A stretch of 64,000 nt of DNA, from positions 38,135,632 to 38,199,631 of the forward strand of contig CM028377.1 in assembly GCA_013146195.2 (NCBI GenBank), in the 5' to 3' direction. A model generated the notes under the pieces. That model was given only the letters and a program-made list of their open reading frames with translations, did not search any database and was not told where the DNA came from. This DNA is from Codonopsis lanceolata (lineage: Eukaryota; Streptophyta; Magnoliopsida; Asterales; Campanulaceae). This document shows positions 13,648-24,599 of the stretch, piece after piece. Both the position numbers and the translations under genes were made by a program. Position 1 is the first letter of the stretch, and each line of letters begins with the position of its first letter.

Positions 13648-13747
13648 NNNNNNNNNNNNNNNNNNNNNNNNNNNNNNNNNNNNNNNNNNNNNNNNNNNNN
13701 NNNNNNNNNNNNNNNNNNNNNNNNNNNNNNNNNNNNNNNNNNNNNNN
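13648..13747. other. Assembly gap, 100 N
   Basis: Exactly 100 N, the usual placeholder for a gap of unknown size. Any protein read across it is artificial. Confidence 0.98.
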
Positions 13748-14060
13748 CGTAATGAACCGGATTTATAAATATGGAACCTCGATTGGTAATAGGAACCTTG
13801 ATTTATAAATCGGAACCTGATTTGGAATCTTAAGTGCATGTTATTACATTATCATTTTGGTGCTAGTGTTCAGATCCTTTTAAATTCCAAAGAGTGGCGA
13901 AAATGATTCGGACTAGTGGTAGGAGTGTAGGAAAAAATGTTTGACCCCTCGGTGGCCGTCGCCGGAGTTGAGGTTCGATAAGAAATCCATTTTTGGGGGA
14001 TTTGGGAGAGGATTTGTGTTTAGTTAAAATGAGAGATTTTTGAGACATAAATAACTTCAA
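13748..14060 (+). repeat. Dispersed repeat R, copy 1
   Basis: Carries short units containing GGAACCTGATTTATAAAT followed by a block around TTCGATAAGAAATCCATTTT. The same arrangement recurs at 20425-20712. The second block also recurs at 19893-20100 and, inverted, at 17740-17905 and 18556-18722. No coding potential is evident. It is probably part of a non-autonomous DNA transposon or a captured leader. Confidence 0.7.
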
Positions 14061-14119
14061 AATAATAAGGCTATGAGCAACATATTACTTAAGTTAGTGT
14101 TAGGGCGAATGTCGTTACC

Positions 14120-14461
14120 CGAATGCTTGGATCTGGCCAAGGCTTTGAGCGGGCAGGGCCCCTATCGCTGTGGGCGAGCCTCCAGATGATCGCCACGGGC
14201 AGAGCCCTACATGATCGGCCACCTAAAAACCGGGCAAGGCCTAGTTCGACGACTATGAGTCGGAGCGGTTATTGGCATATCAACTGGGTGGAGTGCTTGG
14301 AACTGACCAAGGCTTTTAGATGGGCAGGGCCCCTATCTCCTGGAGCGAGCTTCCAGATGACTGCCTAGCGGGCAAGGCCCTACATGATCGGCAACCAACA
14401 ACCGGGCATGGCCTTGCTCAACGACTATGAGTCGGATCGGTTGCTGGCATATCAACTGGGC
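14120..14461 (+). repeat. Tandem duplication of about 170 bp, GC-rich
   Basis: Two diverged copies (about 14120-14289 and 14290-14461) share GGGCAGGGCCCCTATC, CCCTACATGATCGGC, ACGACTATGAGTCGGA and GGCATATCAACTGGG. Related GGGCAGGGCCC motifs continue to about 14690. The short ORF over it shows no known domain. Confidence 0.75.
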
Positions 14462-14873
14462 AACGAGATATACGACTAATGTTGTTGCTTCTGGCCACTA
14501 TAGGAACCCGAGGTAGTAAGCCGCTATCTTACGGGTGGCCCCTACCGCATGGCGGGCTTCAAAGCATATGAGCCGGGCAGGGCCCCTTAGTTACCCGCGG
14601 GGCGGATAATAAAGCTCAGGGATACTTGGGGTGTAAGGGCCAGTTGACCGGGCATGGCCCTACCTGCTCGCCGGGCGAGCAGACATAGTCAAGCAGTCCC
14701 CAAAAACAGTTTATAAATAATAGCAATTTATCAAATAAACAATAAAAGTATAAGGAACCAGATCGTGAAATCGGCGGGCTTCATCCGAGTAGGGGTCAAG
14801 CACAGCCCATCCGCCATAGTCCGCATGCTTACCCCGCCATATCTAGCGAGCATCCGAGTGAGCCGCTTAGCCC
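14462..14873. other. GC-rich non-coding stretch next to the tandem repeat
   Basis: Further isolated GGGCAGGGCC and GGGCATGGCC motifs and an A/T-rich patch near 14720. No gene or RNA is recognised. Confidence 0.4.
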
Positions 14874-16012
14874 TCAGAGTTTGCATGTGGAAGGCATCAC
14901 GCCTTCTTCAACTCGTCCCTTCCGCTTCGACAAAGCTGCATCCACCCTGCCTAGCTCCTTCTTCACCGCCCGACAACCTCGGACTTCTCCTTGGTAGCTC
15001 CCCATTTTGGCGACTGCAAGGTCAGCTCGCTTTTTCTTGGCCAGCCGCCTTCGCCTCCTCAACCCGACGCAGGCGGCCTTGCTCGACCTTCGCTGGCCAC
15101 TTCCTCAAAGGACTCATTGTCGCCGACTCGCTTCTGCGAAAGCGCCTCGGTATATCTGTCATACAAGTTGGCGCAGGTAGAAGCAATCTACGTGCAAAAA
15201 CGAAAGGCGCGGTCAAGATCCATTAAGGGGGGCTGAGCTAACTTTCAGGAGTGGTAATTACCTCGCAAGCGGCAAGCCCGACGTTTCCAACAAGAACATG
15301 GCCGGCAGTGTCCCGGTCTCCCGCCAGGCCATCATGCAGGATCCGTTCTATAATGCCCTTGCCACCATTCCCCCCGGGCTACCGCGAGCGTGCAAGTCGA
15401 TACCCCCGAGCGGCGGGGCATCACCAGAAATTTCCTTCACCAAGAACGGCAAAGATCGATGGTGGTGGGCATCTCGCAAGGTCGCTTCCGCTTGGCGCGC
15501 TTGCCTCGGTTAGAAGGGACAAATAAGTTGGCTCGAGCCCGAGCCACGATGGCGTGTTGATCGGGGCAGAGAAGGGGAGGACGCTTTCTTTCTTTTGCCC
15601 CCTGCCTTGGCATCCTTGGCAGGGGGGATTGGGGCGGCGACCGCAGCAGCAGCGGGGGCAACGGCCGGCACTACCTCCCGGACGGCAGGAATGGGAATCA
15701 CCGCTTTCTCCGCGGGCTTTGGGGCCTTGCCCGGTCCGGGAGTTTTCTTGGTTGGAGGGGCGAAGGGGACTTGAGGAACGGCCACCGGCACGTTATCTTT
15801 CAGGTTGGCGGCCCGGATACCGGCGTGATCCTTCCGTGCTCGCAGAAGTGCAGTGTTCCTCATTCCTGAAACGAAACAGCATTATGAATACTATGATGAA
15901 ATTCAAATATCAATGCAAGAAAGAGCCGGAAAGGAACGAGAAGGAGGTTGGGATGACTTACGGTGGTGCCGCGGCGAGGAGGTAGCAGTCGAGAGGGATT
16001 GGAGGCGGCGGC
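14874..16012 (-). pseudogene. Captured GC-rich coding fragment, Ala/Pro-rich and coiled-coil-like protein
   Basis: On the minus strand a short exon (16012-15962) meets a consensus donor (GTAAGT). An acceptor (TTTCAG) ends at 15866 and opens a frame of about 117 codons to 15510, rich in Pro, Ala and Lys with a KRKKASSPS basic patch. Further down, 15216-14874 keeps Arg/Lys- and Ala-rich pieces in broken frames. GC content is far above the surroundings, so this piece was brought in from elsewhere. It resembles in style the Pro-rich and coiled-coil parts of 'putative gypsy type transposon' proteins, but I do not recognise a definite domain. The gene is broken by stops and frame changes. Confidence 0.4.
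15866..15961 (-). other. Probable 96-bp intron in the GC-rich fragment
   Basis: Donor ACC/GTAAGT and acceptor TTTCGTTTCAG/G on the minus strand. The interval is A/T-richer than the flanking GC-rich exons. Its presence argues that the fragment was captured as genomic DNA, not as processed RNA. Confidence 0.45.
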
Positions 16013-16487
16013 TGCCTGAAATTTATGCTCATCCAAGGCATAAGAAGTAAATGAAACCCCATCAAGTTGAGGGTTTTAATTTTCTGCTAAGTAACCTCTT
16101 GACAGAGAATCCCGGGGGTTGCATCCTGGCACATGCTCCAGGATCTGGGAAAACATTTATGCTTATAAGTTTCATTCAAAGCTTTATGGGCAAGTATCTA
16201 TTGGCTAGACCTTCCATTACTTGACTTTTATTCCGTAAAAGCTGATAGTCGGTCTCAAAGAATCGGAGGTATCGGCCGAGAAAAGAAGCATTCTGTTTCT
16301 GGGGTACAAGCAGTTCTCGTCGATTGTATGCGACAGTGACATGGGTAATGTCTCGACGGACATTCTGCTGACTTATCCCTCACTTCTGATTCTAGATGAA
16401 GGTCATACTCCTAGGAACTAGAACACCGATGACCTCTCTTGAGAAGGTCCAGACACCTAGAAAGGTGGTACTTTCAGGTACCCTTGT
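16013..16487 (+). pseudogene. CLASSY-type SNF2 ATPase fragment
   Basis: Translated pieces read KPHQVEGFNFL, then CILAHAPGSGKTFM (Walker A), then SLLILDEGHTPRN (DEGH box) and QTPRKVVLSGTL, in the order of an SNF2 N-lobe. The HAPGSGKT and DEGHTPRN forms are those of plant CLASSY/DRD1-like remodellers, which act with RNA polymerase IV in RNA-directed DNA methylation. One in-frame stop lies directly before MKPHQ (16048-16050), and at least two frameshifts follow before 16400. Only about 150 codons remain. The family call is strong; the exact paralogue is not determinable. Confidence 0.8.
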
Positions 16488-17391
16488 AAAAACCGAATGA
16501 AAAGTAAAAAAAAAAATGGTTTTTCGTGATCAATCGAAGCCCCTTTAAACTATTTTTTGTTGGTTTTAAAACACCAGTTATTGTTTATTATTTGTATATG
16601 AACGATATGACGTTGAGTTATAGTGATTCAGATAAAAAACGACTAGCCGAAAACAAGATCGAAATTATCCCTCAAACTTTGAATTTATGTTTTGTAAAAA
16701 TTAATGTAAAAACCGAATGAAAAGTAAAAAAAAAAAACGGTTTTTTCGGGGTCAAACGGAGTCCCTTATTTTTGGTTTTAAAACACCAGTTATTGTTTAT
16801 TATTTGTATATGAACGATATGACGTTGGTTATGATTATATTACCTTCCAGAGATCATAAAAAAACTACGAGGTTTATAATCTCTGGGGGTTTGACTCTGG
16901 CATCTTCTGGGGGTTACCCTATAAATTCTACAAGTATTTGAAGAGCCAGCCACCCCGATCCCTCCCCTCTATGTGCCTGAAATTTATGCTCATCCAAGGC
17001 ATAAGAAAAAGAGGGTTTTAATTTTCTGCTAAGTAACCTCGTGACATATGAACGATATGACGTTGAGTTACAGTGATTCAGATAAAAAACGACTAGCCGA
17101 AAACAAGATCGAAATTATCCCTCAGACTTTGAATTTATGTTTTGTAAAAATTAATGTAAAAACCGAATGAAAAGTAAAAAAAAAAAACGGTTTTTTCGGG
17201 GTCAAACGGAGTCCCTTATTTTTCGTTTTAAAACACTAGTTATTGTTTATTATTTGTATATGAACGATATGACGTTGGTTATGATTGTATTACCTTCCAG
17301 AGATCATAAAAAAACTACGAGGTTTATAATCTCTGGGGGTTTGACTCTGGCATCTTCTGGGGGTTACCCTATAAATTCTACAAGTAGTTGA
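16488..17391 (+). repeat. Repeat block with two arrayed copies and a second CLASSY scrap
   Basis: The module GTAAAAACCGAATGAAAAG...TATATGAACGATATGACGTTG occurs at 16487, 16710 and 17157. The segment around 16586-16945 is repeated with high identity at 17045-17390. Between the copies, 16974-17044 repeats the start of the CLASSY fragment (GAAATTTATGCTCATCC...) with an internal deletion. Small ORFs over the repeat are copies of each other and show no domain. The arrangement indicates a duplication made after the CLASSY fragment was captured. Confidence 0.7.
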
Positions 17392-17625
17392 GGTTTAATT
17401 CATTGGAGCCACGCTTTTGGGTTTTCTCGGATACGTATTCTCGTAGACCGTATAACAATCAGCTAGTAATAATTATAAAGTGAATATATTTTCGCTTAAA
17501 TTTATACATATATTATGATTATGAAAGTGATATCAGTACACTTTCTGATTCTCTATTCCTCTTACATGACAATCTCTACCCAAGAGGAAGGGCATGTAGC
17601 CAGAAACCATACGGAAAGCAGAACA
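17392..17625. other. Unassigned stretch
   Basis: A/T-rich, no convincing ORF or repeat found. It separates the CLASSY repeat block from the 815-bp tandem duplication. Confidence 0.3.
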
Positions 17626-17739
17626 TAAAACATATTTAAGGGTATTAAAGGAAACCACACATTTCATCAATATTTATAATACAGTGCAATTACTTTTTTT
17701 AAACGGTGTGTCGGGTAAAAATGACGATCCTAAGGTCTC

Positions 17740-17905
17740 GAGAAGTTCCCCAAATTAGACCAAAATCCTCTCTCAAATCCCTACAAAATGGATTTCTTAT
17801 CGAGCATTTAACCCCGGCAATGGCCGCCGAGGGGTCAAACATGTATTCCTACACTCCTACCACTAGTCCGAATCATATTGGTCGGTCGTCGACCATCTCA
17901 AATTA
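17740..17905 (-). repeat. Dispersed repeat R, inverted copy 2
   Basis: Reverse complement of the block at 13890-14030, with ATGGATTTCTTATCGAG and GAGGGGTCAAACATGTATTCC as landmarks. Confidence 0.7.
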
Positions 17906-17978
17906 GGGTTAGGGAGGACCGATTCTACTGTTCTATCTGGGAACAGGGACTACGATTAGACGAAGTAGTCGATTTGTT

Positions 17979-18503
17979 TTGAAGTCGATTTCGGGCGAAG
18001 TTGTGGGGAATGTGGTGTCTAGGAAAAGGAAGATAATTACTGGTGATAAAATGGTGAATCCGAAGAAGGTGTGTGTAGACGGAAATTTCGGGGCTTATGT
18101 TGAGGTTTCAGGTTCTGTATTGGGTGACAGAGAGAAGATTTGTGTAAATTTGCGATCGGGGGGGAAAATTTTGAAGGGAGGTGTGAATGGGAATGTAGTC
18201 AAGGGTGATATTGGAGCTGTGTGCGGCAATGGCGATAAGTTAGTTGAAGAGCATGTCAAGGAAGGTAAAGACGGAGAAGGTGTGACATTGCATCCAGTGA
18301 AAGAGCTGCATGAATTGTGTCAAAAGGCACATTACATTATGAAAAATCCAGTTGTTACAAATGATAACGGTGTGTCATCGATTACTGTAGAAGTTGAAGC
18401 AAATGGCAAAATCTATAAAGATACTCGCACTGCGACCGATAAAACATATTTAAGGGTATTAAAGGAAACCACACATTTCATCAATATTTATAATACAGTG
18501 TAA
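17979..18503 (+). pseudogene. Chimeric fragment: unassigned N-part fused to a Dicer-like dsRNA-binding domain
   Basis: A 174-codon open frame. Residues 1-100 (SRKRKIITGDK, CVNLRSGGKILKGG) are basic and Gly-rich. Given the CLASSY ATPase scrap 1.5 kb away they could come from a CLASSY N-terminus, but I cannot confirm this. Residues about 103-155 read HPVKELHELCQK...NGVSSITVEVEANGK...TRTATDK, which fits the first half of a dsRNA-binding domain of the plant Dicer-like type. The domain stops before its conserved C-terminal helix, because the last 20 residues come from a Stowaway-like repeat (18441 on). As read it is not a complete functional protein. Confidence 0.5.
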
Positions 18504-18555
18504 TTACTTTTTTTTAAACGGTGTGTCGGGTAAAAAATGAAGATCCTAAGGTCTC

Positions 18556-18722
18556 GAGAAGTTCCCCAAATTAGACCAAAATCCTCTCTCAAATCCTTAA
18601 AAAATGGATTTCTTATCGAGCATTTAACCCCGGCAAAGGCCGCCGAGGGGTCAAACATGTATTCCTACACTCCTACCACTAGTCTGAATCATATTGGCCA
18701 GTCGTCTGACCATCTCAAATTA
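18556..18722 (-). repeat. Dispersed repeat R, inverted copy 3
   Basis: Second inverted copy, inside the second 815-bp unit, nearly identical to 17740-17905. Confidence 0.7.
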
Positions 18723-18792
18723 GGGTTGTGGACCGATTAAATTTGTTTATCGGGGAACGGGACTACGATTAGATCTAAGTAGTCGACTTGTT

Positions 18793-19453
18793 TTGAAGTC
18801 GATTTCGGGCGAAGTTGTGGGGAATGTGGTGTCTAGGAAAAGGAAGATAATTACTGGTGATAAAATGGTGAGTCCGAAGAAGGTGTGTGTAGACGGAAAT
18901 TTCGGGGCTTATGTTGAGGTTTCAGGTTCTGTATTGGGTGACAGAGAGAAGATTTGTGTAAATTTGCGATCGGGGAGGAAAATTTTGAAGGGAGGTGTGA
19001 ATGGGAATGTAGTCAATGGTGATATTGGAGCTGTGTTCGGCAATGGCGATAAGTTAGTTGAGGAGCATGTCAAAGAAGGTAAAGACGGAGAAGGTGCTGC
19101 AGTGTTGAATATCAGCGTGGTTTGTGGAAGTTTGGATTCGAAAGAAATGAGAAATGGTACTGGGGTGGTTAGTTGAGGAGCATGTCAAGGATGGTAAAGA
19201 CGGAGAAGGTGCGGCAGTGTTGAATATTAGCGTGGTTTGTGGAAGTTTGGATTCGAAAGAAATGAGAAATGGTACTGGGGTGGAAGTCATTTGTGCTGGT
19301 AGTGGGGGTAGAAGGAGATCAAGCCGGCTAGATAAGGGGAAAGAGGAGGCAGATGAAGTTGATGTATCGTCAAATGTTGATTTTAAGATGGAGTTGAAAT
19401 CGGATGGCAATGCCAATGTAGAAAGTGGACCGGCCCGCAATTTTTCCTTATAG
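18793..19453 (+). pseudogene. Second copy of the unassigned N-part fragment, with different 3' tail
   Basis: Residues 1-100 are nearly identical to those encoded from 17979, but there is no dsRBD. The tail instead reads VLNISVVCGSLDSKEMRNGTG. A 115-bp tandem duplication (19054-19168 and 19169-19283) shifts the frame, so the first copy ends in VVS-stop at 19176. The second reads on to GGRRRSSRLDKGKEEADEVD and stops at 19453. The basic RRRSSRLDKGK stretch would suit a nuclear protein. No domain is recognised. Confidence 0.5.
19054..19283 (+). repeat. 115-bp tandem duplication inside the coding fragment
   Basis: TTAGTTGAGGAGCATGTCAA recurs at 19054 and 19169. The period of 115 is not a multiple of three, so it breaks the frame. 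Confidence 0.85.
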
Positions 19454-19884
19454 TTTCCACAATAAGGACCGACCCGGTTATCACCCTTTTGTTTAGGGGA
19501 AGGAAGGGTTCGGTCCATGATTTCTAACATGATCCAACAAGGACAAATAGGCCCAAAGAATAACATAACACCGTGTAGCTTATTGGGCTGGTTTATATAA
19601 AAGAGGTTAAAAAGGGACGATCATTTAAATGAAACTAAAAACTGGCTTGGCGCCTCGAGTTTGAGCTTCTCCAGTAAGCTTCATCACAGAGTGTAAGCTT
19701 CATCACACCGTCATTTTCTAATTAACAATCCGAAGAAAACACGATGAAAATGGAGGGATTGAGAGAAGACTAGGGTAAAGATGTTTTGAATATTTTTGAA
19801 TTAGAATATGTATCGAAAAGAACATAGTTATTTCAAAAAATATAGCAGATTTTATGGAAAGTGAAGTTTGTTGGGTTGATTTTT
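19454..19884. other. Unassigned stretch with one repeat tail
   Basis: No gene seen. A module containing ACCGTCATTTTCTAATTAAC followed by GATGAAAATGGAGGGATTG at about 19707 recurs at about 20101 and 20713. Confidence 0.4.
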
Positions 19885-20804
19885 TGTGTGATTACATTAT
19901 CATTTTGGTGCTAGTGTTCAGATCCTTTCAAATTCCAAAGACTGACGAAAATGATTCGGACTAGTGGTAGGAGTGTAGGAAAAAATGTTTGACCCCTCGG
20001 TGGCCGTCGTCGGAGTTGAGGTTCGATAAGAAATCTATTTTTGGGGGATTTGGGGAGAGGATTTGTGTTTAATTTAAATGAGGGATTTTTAAGACATAAA
20101 CACTGCCATTTGCTAGTTAACAATCCGAAGAAAACACGATGAAAATGGAGGGATTGAGAGAAGACTTAGGGTAAAGATGTTTTAAAAAAAATTGGGTTTT
20201 TATTTTATAGAAGGCGAAACTGAAATAAACTTATTAACACGACAAAAGAATATGTATCTAAAACAACATGGTTAGTTCAAAAAAATATAGCACGAGAAAT
20301 TTTAGTTACTATTCACGGAACTTATTCTAAATTCACTAACATTATCATAAAATAGAATATGTATCTAAAACAACATGGTTACTTCAAAAAAACACAGCAG
20401 ATTTTGTTTTGGGCCAATAAATCAGGAACCAGATTTATAAATATGGAACCTGATTTATAAATCTGGAACCTGATTTATCAATCTGAAAAAACCTTAAGTG
20501 CATGTTATTACATTATCATTTTGCAGTGTTCAGATCATCTCAAATTCCAAAGACTGATGAAAATGATTCGAACTAGTGTTAGAAGTGTAGGACAAAATGT
20601 TTAACCCCTCGGTGGCCGTCGCCGGAGTTGAGGTTCGATAAAAAAAATCCATTTTTGGGGGATTTGGGAGAGGATTTGTGTTTAATTAAAATGAGGGATT
20701 TTTGAGACATAAACACCGTCATTTTCTAATTAACAATCCGAAGAAAACACGATGAAAATGGAGGGATTGAGAGAAGATTAGGGTAAAGATGTTTTGAATA
20801 TTTG
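19885..20804 (+). repeat. Dispersed repeat R, copies 4 and 5, in direct array
   Basis: Two units (about 19885-20185 and 20425-20804) each run from the TTACATTATCATTTTG landmark through the TTCGATAAG block to the GAGGGATTGAGAGAAGA tail. The second unit also has four GGAACCTGATTTATAAAT-like units at 20425-20490. It ends exactly where the LRR pseudogene is truncated, so the repeat is a likely cause of the truncation. Confidence 0.7.
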
Positions 20805-23272
20805 ATGTCTAGATAAGTTAAAAAATGTAGCTCAGACAAGCTAGGAGGTAGTTTACCAAATAGTATATTTCTTGAAAAATCAAGAAACATCAGCGACTTC
20901 AGTCGACCAATCTGTTAAGGAATTTTGCCATGCAATGCATTTCTTGATAAGTTCAATGCAAGCAGTTCAACTAGCTCTGTTATTTCACTTGGAATATCAC
21001 CGGTCAACTTATTGCTCGAAAGATCAATGCACTTCAACCATCTAAGACTCTTTTCGAATTCGAGCTCTCTTCCTTGCCATCCTATCGTCGAACGGTCACC
21101 GTAGCTAGCATAAACATTGATAATGATAATCACCGTAGTCGGAATATGGTCATAATTGATTACCGTGAGTCCTTTCTGAACCTTGGCTTTGAGATTATTT
21201 ACACATGGAGGAATGTTTCCAGATAAGTCGTTCATAGAAAGGTCTAGGACTCGAAGCGCTGTTAAACAACATAAATTTGAAGGGATGGTCCCAAAAAATT
21301 TATTTGATCGTAGGCTAAGAAAGTATAAATATGACATGATTCCCCCTAGCCATGCAGGTACATTTCCAGATAACTTGTTTACTCCAACATCCAAGAATAT
21401 CAACCGTGTGCAATTTGATAAGGACATGGGAAGTTCTCCGGAGAAGCTATTATTGTACAAATATAATGTCTCCAAGTTAGATAAAGTTCCCATAGAGGAA
21501 GGAATTTTACCAGAAAGTTTATTGTGTGCTAAATAAAGAACAACTAATTTATGTAGTTTTCCTAAACAATCATGAATTCCCTCCGTTAGAAAGTTGTTTG
21601 TGAGGTCAAGAAAGGATAAGGCTGCTTCACTTAGTTGACATAAGAAAGAAAGTGTTACTGAGAACTTATTCTTAGAAAGATTTAATGATTTCAAACTTGA
21701 AGGCAATAGGGGGATTGGGCCCTGATCAAAATTTGTTTGAACTCAAATCAATATCGGGAAACTTGGCAAATTTTGATGATAAATCTGGTAATGTGCCTCC
21801 AATACTGTTAGAAGATAAATTCAAATATGTGCAACTTCTGGTGAGGTCCCAAAACCATATCGGAATATTATCTGAAATTTGATTGTTGGAAATATCAAGA
21901 TAGGAAAAGTGTTGTTGAGTTTGAATCCACTGTGGGAAATAAGGGCCTAGATTGCAAGACCTCAATTTTATACTTTCTAACTAAAAAGGGGGAAACCAAT
22001 GAGGGCTTATTTGGAAATACAAAGGGTTGAAGGACAAGTCCAGATAGCTTAGATGCGAGAGATTTGACAAGTGAGCTTATGTGACAACACCACTGATAGA
22101 GTTGGAAGAAAGATCCAAATGTTCTAAGTTTGATATTTCCCCCAGGTTTTTGGTCAAAGATTCGTTCAACTTATTTTTGTAAAAGGGTAAAAGTTTCAAG
22201 GAAGAAAATCTGATGATGCCATGAGGTAATGGCCCAAAAAGTTTTTTACGATCAACAAACAACGACTCTAATTTAGCCCAAACAAGTTGTCGAAAAAGTC
22301 TGAAAGGTTTCCACTCAAACTGTTGTCATTAAAAGACAGTACTTGCAAACTGCACAAATTTCTGAATGATTTTGGTATCATGCCTTCTAGAAGATTAGAA
22401 TAGAGATTAAGATGCGTGAGAGAAGGCATATGATTCCCAAAAGAATCTGGAATTAGACCATTGAGCATGTTATGTCGAAGAGTAAGATCAACAAGGCTGT
22501 TGCTCAAGTTGAACAACCAAGGATACATGGATGATGTGAAATTGTTAGAGGAGAGGTCAAGTATTTCGATCAAAGTGGAAGAGTTTATAAAAGAAAGAGA
22601 AGGAGACACGACCATTGAGAGCTGACATTGTCTCAAATTCATGTCATAAAGAGAAGGGAGGCTCTTGATTATGTCTACCCAATTAGTTGTTGTACAAAGG
22701 TTAACACCGGACATGTAGAGGTAGGTCAAGGAAGATAAATGAGAAAACCAGTCAAGGTTCTCAACGGATAAGTTTCTGCCATCAGAATTGGAGAGTGAAA
22801 GATAATTCAAGTTAGAGAGGTTTCCAAGTTGAGAAGGAATAATTCCATCAAAGTTAGTGTAAGAAAGATCAAGATACTCTAATTTGATGAATGAGCCAAA
22901 GAAGTTGGGGATGGGCCTGTGTTCAAAATCATTATAACTAAGGTCGAGAGAGTTCAATTCCCACAATCCAAGCAATGAAGAACTGATGTTACCTCTTAAA
23001 TTGAAATCATAAAGATAAAGCTTGATTACATGATCAGTTCGGTCGTTGCACTGGACTCCACTCCAATTGCAGCAGTCTTTATTAACTTCTTCGCTGCTCC
23101 AAGATGAGAGACTATCGTCATCGTCTATAAGGCCGACTTTGAAAGTGAGAAGTGTTCGTCTCTCTTAGTTGAGGCAGTGCATGACTTCATTATAAGAACC
23201 ATTTTCAGAACCAAGGGAGGAGGCAGTATTAATAGAATTCACTAATATGAAAAGCAGAAGAATAGCAAACAT
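20805..23272 (-). pseudogene. LRR receptor-like protein (EIX/Cf type), 3'-truncated pseudogene
   Basis: An ATG at 23272 opens a signal peptide (MFAILLLFILV). Next come an LRRNT cap (ERRTLLTFK, DCCNWSGVQC) and about 20 plant-type LRRs with LDLSxN and GxIP. An island with DHIPTTVIIIINVY is followed by LKCIDLSSNKLTGDIP. Such proteins sit in the plasma membrane and bind extracellular ligands with a co-receptor kinase. It is broken by a TAA after the signal peptide (23165), a frameshift near 22268, TAA at 22077, TAG near 21983, a frameshift near 21715 and TAA at 20915 (IP-stop-QIGRL). The last LRRs, transmembrane segment and tail are absent, replaced by repeat R at about 20805. Confidence 0.92.
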
Positions 23273-24599
23273 GATGTTATAGTGAAGATGTTGGGATTGG
23301 AGGCCCAAATACAAGTTAGTGGCAGCCCATTTAATTCTTCTCCCTAAGCCCAATAACTTCGGCCCATCTCCTGGAAGCCCTGTTTCTCCTTTGCGGTTTA
23401 GCGGAGGGGCTTTATTGTCCATGCATTATTTTGATTGCTACTGTCCTTTGTGGTGACAGCTCACCCTCCACTTTATCCCTTGTAACCGTTTTGATTTGGC
23501 ATGGTGTGTGACTCCTTTTGTAGCCGCCCTAATTTAGTTGCAGCCTTCGTCATTTTGCAGTGAGTGGATTCAGAGTGCAGAGGTCGGTTCCTTTGAGTGT
23601 GAGATACAGAGCGTATTTCTTGGTAAGGGCTGTGAGCAGAACAGGTAGGTGTATACCCATCAGAAACCGTGCTCCCTTCTTCTCTCTACTCAGTCATTCT
23701 GTCCCGTCTAGATTTAGGTTGGATTTCCTCTCTGTCATCTAATCCTTGGTGAGATTTAGAGTTTGAGAGATTACCTAAATATAGCCTCTCTTCTTCAGTG
23801 AGTTGATGTGAGGGACAGATTTGGGTCTGTCGTGTCTTTGTGAGCGTGTTGTTTGTGAGTGTCAGAGAGAAAGCCTTGGTTTCGGGGTCTCGGGTTACTG
23901 GGTTGTTTGAGATGTTCGTCTTCTCCGATCACCTTCGTCGTTCTTGGTTGCCGGAGTGGGTCTCACTTGATTCGATGGCTTTGACCTTGGCAATTGTGGG
24001 TTGGTTCCCTAGTTGGACTTGTTGGTGGATATGGCCGTGAGAGGGTATCTGAGCCGAATAGAAGCATAGCCGAGGTCCCTGACTAGTGACAGCAAGTCGT
24101 GTTCTGAGACACGGCGTTCGATTGCTCTCATCTGTGGCCTCATAGTTACTGTTATTTCATTAGCTTTATAACTGTTTAAGTTATTACAGTTTATGCTCAG
24201 TTACTGCTCTGTTCTATTCTCTTGGGTTTGATCTTCGCAGTGTATTTCCCCACTGTTTAGTTCATAAACAGGTTGGTGAAATATTGGACTGTGTTACCAG
24301 ATTATTAGTATATTTCTTTATTGTTTATTGATCCCCAGTGATTAAAATGTTACCCTCTTCCCAGGTTGTAATGTTATCTGTTTAATTTTAATCTGGGTCT
24401 GTTATTATTCTGATAACTCCGATTCTATATTTGGAATTGTTTCTGGCTAAGTGTATTAGTGAAATTACATAACAGAAGAATTAAAAGAGAGTGCATGACT
24501 GGCACATCTTATTGAGATCATATTAGGATATATAATGTCAAAAAATCCTCATTAATTACTTAGACATTTTCAACAACTACTTCAGCATTAATGATACAA
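23273..24599. other. No gene recognised; upstream flank of the LRR pseudogene
   Basis: About 1.3 kb of mixed composition. It could hold the LRR gene's promoter near 23300-23450. Short plus-strand ORFs (23560, 23840) have no motif. CT- and GT-rich patches near 23690 and 23840 resemble a leader or LTR, but termini were not found. Confidence 0.35.

Larger units (their letters stand above)
17626..19168 (+). repeat. Tandem duplication with about 815-bp period
   Basis: Landmarks recur at a constant offset: CATATTTAAGGGTATT near 17630 and 18445, and GGTCTCGAGAAGTTCCCC at about 17735 and 18552. The coding frame starts at 17979 and 18793. Each copy starts with a piece of a Stowaway-like sequence, then inverted repeat R, then the coding fragment. 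The copies differ at the 3' side: copy 1 ends with a dsRBD fragment, copy 2 with a different tail. Confidence 0.8.

Noticed and set aside
13624..13839. ORF reading through the N run
   Set aside because: Its middle is all unknown residues from the assembly gap.
15251..15985. Plus-strand ORFs of 90-140 codons in the GC-rich fragment
   Set aside because: They are shadows of the high-GC minus-strand frame, with few stops because of composition.
19054..19566. 170-codon minus-strand ORF
   Set aside because: Antisense shadow of the duplicated plus-strand coding fragment; its repeated peptide mirrors the 115-bp duplication.
21183..21536. 117-codon plus-strand ORF
   Set aside because: Antisense shadow of the LRR repeats.
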